Source: Kurthia zopfii
GTDB lineage: Bacteria; Bacillota; Bacilli; Bacillales_A; Planococcaceae
Length of the DNA: 64,000 nucleotides
Direction of reading: 5' to 3'
NCBI RefSeq assembly: GCF_003143955.1
Contig: NZ_QFVS01000001.1
Location: forward strand, 124,001 to 188,000
Shown here: positions 57,135-64,000 of the stretch, piece by piece
Position numbering within the stretch: the stretch's first letter is position 1
Layout of the letters: each line of letters begins with the position of its first letter
Notes under the pieces: generated by a model
What the model was told of the DNA's origin: nothing
Database searches by the model: none
The model's input: the letters and a program-made list of their open reading frames with translations, nothing else
Program-made: the position numbers and the translations under genes

Positions 57135-57609
57135 ATGATTTTAGACATTGATTTTTTAGACGAAACAGACAAAGTAAAAGACAGCGATATTGAATTAGTG
57201 GAGAAATTACTTCAACATGCTGCAAAAGTAGAAAAAATTGAAGAAGGTACAGAGCTATCAATTACTTTTGTGACAAATGAAGCCATTCATGAAATTAATA
57301 AAGAATACCGTCAAAAAGATGCGCCAACTGATGTAATTTCTTTTGCATTAGAGGAGCTAGGTGAAGGCGAAACAGCAATCATAGCAGAAGGTATGCCTAG
57401 AATTTTAGGCGATGTCATCATTTCGATTGACCGTACAAGAGAACAAGCGGAGGAGTTTGGCCATTCATTTGAACGTGAATTAGGCTTCCTAGCAATTCAT
57501 GGCTTCCTTCATGTTCTTGGTTATGACCATATGAATGAAGAAGATGAGAAAGTAATGTTTGGTAAACAAGATGAGATTTTAGAATCATTTGGTTTATCAA
57601 GAGATTCGA

Positions 57610-57623
<14 letters not shown>
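57135..57623 (+). CDS. ybeY: Endoribonuclease YbeY (YqfG)
   Basis: Metal-dependent RNase for 16S rRNA maturation and quality control. It has 162 residues. The zinc motif is [16 protein letters not shown] (HxxxHxxxxxH), with [16 protein letters not shown] and ILGDVIIS upstream. It overlaps the next gene by 14 bases. Confidence 0.97.
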
Positions 57624-59286
<1,663 letters not shown>

Positions 59287-59303
59287 GAGGGAAGTGAGAG
59301 GCA

Positions 59304-60083
59304 TTGCTAAGTAAATTAGAAGGCATTGTCTTAAAAAATAGAGCGTATGGCGAAACGAATAAAGTGGTCATTCTCATGACGGAGGAAGCGGGCAAGATTG
59401 CAACGATGGCTAGAGGCGCTAAAAAGCCTTCTAGTCGCCTTGCAGGTGTTACGCAACTATTTACTCATGGTAACTTTCTAGTTGCTAAAGGCAAGGGAAT
59501 GGGGACTTTACAGCAAGGTGAGGCCATTTCATCTATGAGACATATTCAACAAGATATCATTGCGACTGCTTATGCAAGTTATGTTATTGAAATCGTGGAT
59601 CGATTAGTTGAAAATGACAAACCAGAGCCAGGTGTTTTCCATTTGCTTAGACAGGCACTACAAGCGATTGAGGACGGTTATGATCCAGAGGCCATTTCAC
59701 TTTTTGTTGAGTGGAAAATGTTGCCGTTCACTGGTGTACAGCCAACTTTATCGCATTGTGCTTGTTGTAGTGCTGTTGAAGGTGAATTTGCTTTTTCATT
59801 TTCACAAGGTGGTTTTTTATGCCACAGATGTTTTTATCAAGATCCATACATAATTAGATTGACACCTACCCAGTTAAAACTAATTCGTATGTTTTATACA
59901 ACGCCAATTGATCAAATTGGGAATTTGACATTGAAAAAAGAGACGAAACGTTTTATTAAGAATATTGTTAGTACGATTTATGAAGAGCAATCTGGTATGC
60001 GTTTTAAGTCGAAAAATTTCATTACACAATTGGAGCGAACACCGTTGTTATTTGGTGACAAAGCGGAAGAAAAAGAAGAGTAA
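59304..60083 (+). CDS. recO: DNA repair protein RecO
   Basis: Recombination mediator that loads RecA with RecFR. It has 259 residues. The N-terminal OB fold starts LSKLEGIVLKNRAYGETNKVVILMTEEAG. The zinc motif is HCACCSAVEGEFAFSFSQGGFLCHRC. It starts at TTG 59304, 17 bp after era; no yqzL gene lies between, unlike B. subtilis. Confidence 0.96.
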   Translation: MLSKLEGIVLKNRAYGETNKVVILMTEEAGKIATMARGAKKPSSRLAGVTQLFTHGNFLVAKGKGMGTLQQGEAISSMRHIQQDIIATAYASYVIEIVDRLVENDKPEPGVFHLLRQALQAIEDGYDPEAISLFVEWKMLPFTGVQPTLSHCACCSAVEGEFAFSFSQGGFLCHRCFYQDPYIIRLTPTQLKLIRMFYTTPIDQIGNLTLKKETKRFIKNIVSTIYEEQSGMRFKSKNFITQLERTPLLFGDKAEEKEE

Positions 60084-60091
60084 GTAATCAG

Positions 60092-60127
60092 TAGGTATTC
60101 ATGTATTTTGTGAATGCCTATTTTTTT
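60092..60127 (+). terminator. Rho-independent terminator after recO
   Basis: A 10-bp stem TAGGTATTCA (60092-60101) with TGAATGCCTA (60111-60120), one G-U pair, then seven T's. Confidence 0.9.
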
Positions 60128-60178
60128 GGCCTTGAAAATGATATCATAGTTATAAAATACTATAAAAGAGGGTTTATT

Positions 60179-61720
60179 ATGAAAATAATTATTACTTTAC
60201 TCATGTCGTTTTGTTTATTTATATTTACAGTTCCTGAAAAAGTAAGTGCAGAAGGATTAGATCGTCCAGTGCCGACTCAAGAAGAAATTATAGATTATGT
60301 TCAAAATAAATCATTTGCGATTTCGAAAAAACAACCATATGATGTGAAACCAACTTTCGAAAACGTAGGGAAATCTTCGAGTAAAGATGCTATGAACATG
60401 ATGAATTTAATTCGTCTTCTTAGTGGTATAAATTCTGTAAATGAAGACGAAAACTATTCTGAACTTGCACAATCAGCAGCATACATAATGAATCGAGGAA
60501 AGCAGTTTTCACATTACTTATCATTACCTGCTGGCATGAAAGAAGATGATTTGAGATTCCAAAAAGGGGAACATGGAGCGAGAAGTAGTAACCTTGGTAG
60601 TGGATATATGAATATTTCTGAATCGCTTATTTATGGATATATGTTCGATGATGATGATAGTAATATTGATGCAGTAGGACATAGAAAATGGTTGCTCGAT
60701 CCTTCTTTGAAAAATATAGGTGTAGGAATCGTAAATGGTTACACTGCAACGTATGTCTTTGATAATATTAAAAGGATCAATAGGGATTTGCCGAATGTAT
60801 TTGAATGGAGTGCAGCTCAAATAAATGAAAATAAGCAAAAGAAGATTGATCCGGAAATAAAAATTGCTTGGCCACCGGAACAAATCCCTATTCAATTTGT
60901 ACAAAGTAGATTACCGTTTTCATTATCTTTAGGTGAAGCATTTGAAATCGATGAACCGATCATTCATATGACAAACATTTCAACAGGGCAGAAAATTGTA
61001 ATTGATTCTAAAAAATTAACTAAAGGTCAGCATTATAGTGTTAGTGGTGATGAAATGGGGAGTTTGGAAGCTATAGTTTGGAGACCAAACACCGATAAAG
61101 TTGATTATCATAGTGGAGATCAATGGAAAATTAGAGTGGAAGGTTTGAAGAAAAATGGGCAAGATACATTTGTTGAATATGTTGTAAATCTATTTGATCT
61201 TCAAACGAAGTTGCCAGAATTAGAGCTTGAGAAGGGGTTAACTGTTTATAAAAATCAGGAGTTTTCAATTAAAAGCAAAAGGAAATATGATTATTCAATG
61301 GAATTTTTTTATTGGGAGCCGAGCTATAATGATTATGTATTTACAGGGAAAAATAAAAGTAATGTAAATAAAATTTACTCGAATTTGTATGAAATCAATA
61401 AAGTGGGGTTGTATGAAGTAGAGTTGGTTGACTATCCTTCAATAAAAACAGTAGTTAAAGTAATTAATAATCCAAAATTAGTTCGAGAAATTATTGCCCC
61501 TAAGAAGATTTCTATTAAAAAAGGGAAAACTGTTAAATTAAAAACTAAAGTATTACCAACTACTGCGGTAAATAAAAAACTTAAATATAGCTCTGCCAAC
61601 AAGAAAATCGCGACAGTTTCTAAAGCAGGTTCTATAAAAGGAATTTCAAAAGGTAAAGCGATAATTTGGGTTCAATCTGCAAATAAAATTAAGAAAAAAA
61701 TTCATGTAACCGTTAAATAA
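60179..61720 (+). CDS. Secreted CAP-domain protein with C-terminal BIG2 domain
   Basis: A 513-residue predicted secreted protein. The signal peptide MKIIITLLMSFCLFIFTVPE ends near VSA-EG (cleavage about residue 24). A CAP/SCP-like domain (about 70-220) includes MMNLIRLLSGINSVNEDENYSELAQSAAY and NIDAVGHRKWLLDPSLKNIGVGIVNG. A middle region without a clear family follows. The C-terminal BIG2-type Ig domain (about 440-513) reads PKKISIKKGKTVKLKTKVLP, then YSSANKKIATVSKAGSIKGISKGKAIIWV. The role outside the cell is unknown. ATG 60179 follows AGAGGG. Its composition, richer in Lys and Asn than the neighbours, fits a surface or accessory protein. Confidence 0.87.
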   Translation: MKIIITLLMSFCLFIFTVPEKVSAEGLDRPVPTQEEIIDYVQNKSFAISKKQPYDVKPTFENVGKSSSKDAMNMMNLIRLLSGINSVNEDENYSELAQSAAYIMNRGKQFSHYLSLPAGMKEDDLRFQKGEHGARSSNLGSGYMNISESLIYGYMFDDDDSNIDAVGHRKWLLDPSLKNIGVGIVNGYTATYVFDNIKRINRDLPNVFEWSAAQINENKQKKIDPEIKIAWPPEQIPIQFVQSRLPFSLSLGEAFEIDEPIIHMTNISTGQKIVIDSKKLTKGQHYSVSGDEMGSLEAIVWRPNTDKVDYHSGDQWKIRVEGLKKNGQDTFVEYVVNLFDLQTKLPELELEKGLTVYKNQEFSIKSKRKYDYSMEFFYWEPSYNDYVFTGKNKSNVNKIYSNLYEINKVGLYEVELVDYPSIKTVVKVINNPKLVREIIAPKKISIKKGKTVKLKTKVLPTTAVNKKLKYSSANKKIATVSKAGSIKGISKGKAIIWVQSANKIKKKIHVTVK

Positions 61721-61726
61721 ATTAGA

Positions 61727-61768
61727 AGAGGAAGAATGCAACCAATCGCTGCATTCTTCCTCTTGTTT
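61727..61768. terminator. Bidirectional terminator after the CAP/BIG2 gene
   Basis: A perfect 14-bp stem AGAGGAAGAATGCA (61727-61740) with its complement (61750-61763). It serves the convergent CAP gene and the minus-strand 131-residue gene. Confidence 0.88.
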
Positions 61769-62163
61769 TATTCATATAAAAATTCTTTGCCATCTAAATC
61801 ATTCATTTCATGATACATAGATGTTTCCCAAAATAGAATATTCATTAATGGATTCTGAACGTATGGTAATTGATCATAATCAAATGTAATATTTTGCGAG
61901 TTTAATATTTGTTCATTCATATTGTGTAATTGCTTAGGTGTAAATTTATGTTCGGCAACATAAGAAAACATTTTTGAGAATTCAATATTCAAAATATCAG
62001 GTTGAATAGGTGAGACATTGGCACTTACTACTTTTAATGGGATATCGAATTGACCATTATTGACGATGAATAAATCGTCAAGTGCTTGGCCATCTGTAAG
62101 GTCAGCATCAAATTTAATAGAAAGTGTACCGTATGAAAAGATTCTATGAAGTTTTGCTTTCAA
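61768..62163 (-). CDS. Hypothetical protein (131 residues)
   Basis: A soluble 131-residue protein, MKAKLHRIFSYGTLSIKFDA then LTDGQALDDLFIVNNGQFDIPLKVVSANVS, and later FTPKQLHNMNEQILNSQNITFDYDQLPYVQNPLMNILFWETSMYHEMN. No signal peptide, membrane segment or known motif. It starts at TTG 62163, six bases after AAGGAAGTG. I do not recognise a family. The position beside an IS fragment suggests an accessory region. Confidence 0.7.
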   Translation of the reverse strand: MKAKLHRIFSYGTLSIKFDADLTDGQALDDLFIVNNGQFDIPLKVVSANVSPIQPDILNIEFSKMFSYVAEHKFTPKQLHNMNEQILNSQNITFDYDQLPYVQNPLMNILFWETSMYHEMNDLDGKEFLYE

Positions 62164-62321
62164 GATTTCACTTCCTTTAACTATACATGTTTATATAACT
62201 ATTATAGTCTAGTTTGCTGGGGAACGATAGGGAGAAGTGTATGTAAAATAATTCGAAAAAAAGTAAGATATTTAATGTGGAATGAATGGGGAATTGATTT
62301 GGTATAAGCGAAAATCATCTT
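62164..62321. other. Non-coding spacer upstream of the 131-residue gene
   Basis: AT-rich DNA with a plausible minus-strand -10 (TATAAT-like at about 62203-62208). No gene seen. It runs into the transposase fragment. Confidence 0.4.
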
Positions 62322-62480
62322 TCAAAAGGCTAATTTATTGTATTCGACCACCGAAGTAATGGAAGGGCAAGATGGACAAGTATGAGGAACCTTAGGCATC
62401 TCAATATAAAGGGCATACTTACCTTCAATTTCTTCAATTTTTGGTGGTTAATATATCTCTTAATCCTAGAATATTGATGT
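62322..62480 (-). pseudogene. ISL3-family transposase N-terminal remnant, frameshifted
   Basis: On the minus strand, 62447-62325 reads KIEEIEGKYALYIEMPKVP, then HTCPSCPSITSVVEYNKLAF, closed by stop codons on both sides. The segment just upstream reads INILGLRDILTTK in the next frame, so an indel in an A run separates them. The order (a GLRDI start, an IEGKYALYIEM strand, then CPSC) resembles the N-terminal zinc-finger part of ISL3 transposases. No downstream transposase domain or inverted repeats remain. The family call is from memory of the pattern and is moderate. Confidence 0.5.
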
Positions 62481-62608
62481 AGCACAGTTAACCATTTTTT
62501 AGCTTATTATTTATAAAGGAATTAGCGAGCAGTGCTTTTTTTCACATAGATCGATATTGAAAGTAATAATGTGAATTGTTTTAAGACCCCAACATTTATA
62601 ATAGAACC

Positions 62609-62643
62609 AAAAAACCACCCTTTTTAATGAAAGAGGGTGGTTT
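62609..62643 (-). terminator. Terminator on the minus strand downstream of the tandem RNA element
   Basis: A 13-bp stem AAACCACCCTTTT (62612-62624) with AAGAGGGTGGTTT (62631-62643), with one G-U pair. On the minus strand it ends in six T's. It would end transcripts running from glyS through the tandem structured element. Confidence 0.88.
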
Positions 62644-62660
62644 GATGGGAAGTTCATTGA

Positions 62661-62688
62661 GTGTGAACGGAGCTTTCAACTTTTCTTT
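62661..62688. repeat. Partial third copy of the tandem element
   Basis: GTGAACGG (62663-62670) followed by a T-rich stretch resembles the right-hand ends of the two full copies (GTGAGCGG at 62787-62794 and GTGAACGG at 62911-62918). Only this end is left, so a third copy seems to have decayed. Confidence 0.45.
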
Positions 62689-62806
62689 ATATCCAGGTCA
62701 AAAGGCTACGCTTATGAGGTCCCTTCAGTCTTTCGGTTGAAAGTTAAAGAGCAACTTTCAATTCAAGCCTTGCAGGTACTCTAAGCGTGAGCGGCCTTTT
62801 TTCCTT
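62689..62806. ncRNA. Structured tandem element, copy 1
   Basis: Plus-strand landmarks: ATATCCAGGTCAAAA (62689-62703), outer helix AAAAGGC/GCCTTTT (62700-62706 with 62794-62800), and inner helix ACGCTTA/TAAGCGT (62708-62714 with 62782-62788). A GAGC bulge lies between the helices. Conserved internal sequences are GGTCCCTTCAG and CCTTGCAGGTACT, and a long central TTGAAAGTT/AACTTTCAA hairpin follows. It is paired with a second copy 124 bp away. Strand is uncertain: the minus strand would follow glyS and reach a terminator. Confidence 0.7.
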
Positions 62807-62812
62807 TTAGTG

Positions 62813-62930
62813 ATATCCAGGTCAAAACACCACCTCAGTAGGTCCTTTCAGATTTTCAATTGAAAGCGAAGAGCGTGCTTTCAATTGAAAACCTTCCAAG
62901 TACTTCTGAGGTGAACGGTGTTTTTCCCTT
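62813..62930. ncRNA. Structured tandem element, copy 2
   Basis: The same layout as copy 1: ATATCCAGGTCAAAA (62813-62827), outer helix AAAACACC/GGTGTTTT (62824-62831 with 62917-62924), inner helix ACCTCAG/CTGAGGT (62832-62838 with 62906-62912) and a GAAC bulge. Conserved internal GGTCCTTTCAG and CCTTCCAAGTACT are present, with a 15-bp TTTTCAATTGAAAGC central hairpin. Helix sequences differ from copy 1 but still pair, while loops are kept, which is direct evidence for RNA structure. It ends within 5 bp of the glyS stop. Confidence 0.7.
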
Positions 62931-62934
62931 TTAA

Positions 62935-64000
62935 TTAGAACTCCATTGATTTTTCAATGTATGCTTTTACGTCTGCGATTGGCATACGTTCTTGTTCCAT
63001 TGTGTCGCGGTGGCGTACTGTTACCATGCCGTCTTCAGCTGAGTCGAAGTCGTATGTGATACAGAATGGTGTTCCGATTTCGTCTTGTCGGCGGTAGCGT
63101 TTACCGATTGATTGTGATTCGTCATAATCAACTGGGAATGCTTTGCGTAGGTCAGCCCATACTTCATTTGCGCCTTCAGCTAGTTTTTTAGAAAGTGGTA
63201 ATACAGCTGCTTTAAATGGTGCTAGTGCAGGGTGGAAGCGTAATACTGTACGTGTGTCGCCGCCTTCTAATTCTTCTTCTTCGTATGCGTCACATAAGAA
63301 TGCTAATGTCACACGGTCAGCACCTAGTGATGGTTCGATACAGTATGGCACATAGCGTTCGTTCGTTACAGGATCGATGTAAGTGAAGTCTTCGCTTGAA
63401 TGTTCCATATGTTTTTTAAGGTCGAAATCTGTACGAGAAGCTACGCCCCAAAGTTCGCCCCAGCCGAATGGGAATTGGAATTCGATATCAGTTGTTGCAT
63501 TAGAGTAGTGAGAAAGTTCGTCATCTTCGTGGTCACGTAGACGCATAGATCCTTCTTTCATTGATAGGTTTAATAACCAGTTTTTACAGAATTCTTTCCA
63601 ATATGCATGCCATTCTAATTCAGTACCTGGCTTACAGAAGAATTCAAGTTCCATTTGTTCGAATTCACGAGTACGGAAAGTGAAGTTACCTGGTGTGATC
63701 TCATTACGGAATGATTTACCGATTTGAGCAATACCGAATGGTGTACGTTTACGCATAGAACGTTGAACGTTTTTGAAGTTTACGAAAATACCTTGTGCTG
63801 TTTCAGGGCGTAGGAAGATTTCATTTGTTGAATCTTCTGTAACACCTTGGAAAGTTTTGAACATCAGGTTGAATTGACGGATGTCAGTGAAGTCAGTTGA
63901 ACCACAGTTTGGACATGCTACTTCGAATTCAGCCATTTTTTCTTTCATTTGGTCAAAGCTCATACCGTCAACGATAATTTCGTTACCTGTTTTAGCTAAT
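62935..64000 (-). CDS. glyS: Glycyl-tRNA synthetase, single-chain (alpha2) type, C-terminal part
   Basis: Class II synthetase of the eukaryote/archaeal-like dimeric form; about 354 codons are in the window and the gene runs off the right edge. Motif 2 region: [34 protein letters not shown]. Motif 3: [21 protein letters not shown]. The anticodon-binding domain follows ([23 protein letters not shown]). A Cys-x2-Cys ([11 protein letters not shown]) lies in the insertion. The frame continues upstream through [12 protein letters not shown] to the window end. Many Bacilli instead have two-subunit glyQ-glyS. Confidence 0.97.
   Translation of the reverse strand, partial: LAKTGNEIIVDGMSFDQMKEKMAEFEVACPNCGSTDFTDIRQFNLMFKTFQGVTEDSTNEIFLRPETAQGIFVNFKNVQRSMRKRTPFGIAQIGKSFRNEITPGNFTFRTREFEQMELEFFCKPGTELEWHAYWKEFCKNWLLNLSMKEGSMRLRDHEDDELSHYSNATTDIEFQFPFGWGELWGVASRTDFDLKKHMEHSSEDFTYIDPVTNERYVPYCIEPSLGADRVTLAFLCDAYEEEELEGGDTRTVLRFHPALAPFKAAVLPLSKKLAEGANEVWADLRKAFPVDYDESQSIGKRYRRQDEIGTPFCITYDFDSAEDGMVTVRHRDTMEQERMPIADVKAYIEKSMEF

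Noticed and set aside
62689-62930. Tandem element as a type III toxin-antitoxin RNA or CRISPR array
   Set aside because: Unit length (124 bp), only two copies, variable helices, and no adjacent ToxN-like or Cas gene argue against both.

Overview
The window is 64 kb of a low-GC Gram-positive chromosome. Gene content and order follow the Bacillales core: the rarA-cymR-iscS-mnmA-recD2-alaS block, the yqe/comE block, hrcA-grpE-dnaK-dnaJ, and phoH-pgpH-ybeY-dgkA-cdd-era-recO. A single-chain glycyl-tRNA synthetase, AUG/UUG/GUG starts behind strong AGGAGG sites, and the missing sporulation genes suggest a Planococcaceae-like bacterium, possibly a non-sporulating one such as Kurthia. The genus is an inference. 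No rRNA, tRNA, CRISPR array, prophage or intact insertion sequence was seen.

Layout. 1-6.4 kb: rarA (minus, cut by the window edge), then cymR, iscS-type desulfurase, mnmA, a TPR protein and recD2 (sulfur metabolism, tRNA thiolation, DNA repair). 6.4-12.3 kb: a GNAT-like protein, a small membrane protein, T-box-controlled alaS, then ireB-ruvX and three tandem DUF1292 genes. 12.4-19.4 kb: mltG, the trmR-trhP1-trhP2 wobble-uridine pathway, udk, greA, a DUF1510 protein and mtnN. 19.5-21.1 kb: a 26-codon membrane peptide and divergent pssA/psd. 21.2-26.2 kb: the yqeG-yqeH-aroE-yhbY-nadD-yqeK-rsfS-yqeM cluster. 26.3-31.2 kb: comEA-comEB-comEC (DNA uptake), yqzM and holA. 31.3-42.5 kb: rpsT, lepA, a small coiled-coil gene under Spo0A-box-like palindromes, hemW, then the CIRCE-controlled heat-shock operon with prmA and rsmE. 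42.6-48.6 kb: mtaB, a Na+/alanine symporter, an SDR dehydrogenase, a cell-wall amidase, deoC and rpsU. 48.9-53.6 kb: a UbiB-like kinase, then nfeD-floA-yqfB-like behind an exact sigma-W-type promoter. 53.9-60.1 kb: phoH to recO. 60.2-64 kb: a secreted CAP/BIG2 protein, an unknown gene, an ISL3 transposase scrap, a tandem structured RNA element, and glyS (minus, cut by the edge).

Most of the window is ordinary housekeeping DNA. The points most worth a second look are: (i) a two-copy, roughly 124-bp tandem element directly after glyS, whose helices differ between copies yet remain paired, indicating a conserved RNA fold; (ii) three exact Spo0A-box heptamers in front of a 55-codon gene, in a stretch where several sporulation genes are missing; (iii) comEC with no AUG/GUG/UUG start for its full-length frame; (iv) three DUF1292 paralogues in a row; (v) competing hairpins between dnaK and dnaJ; and (vi) an exact TGAAAC-N16-CGTA promoter for nfeD-floA.
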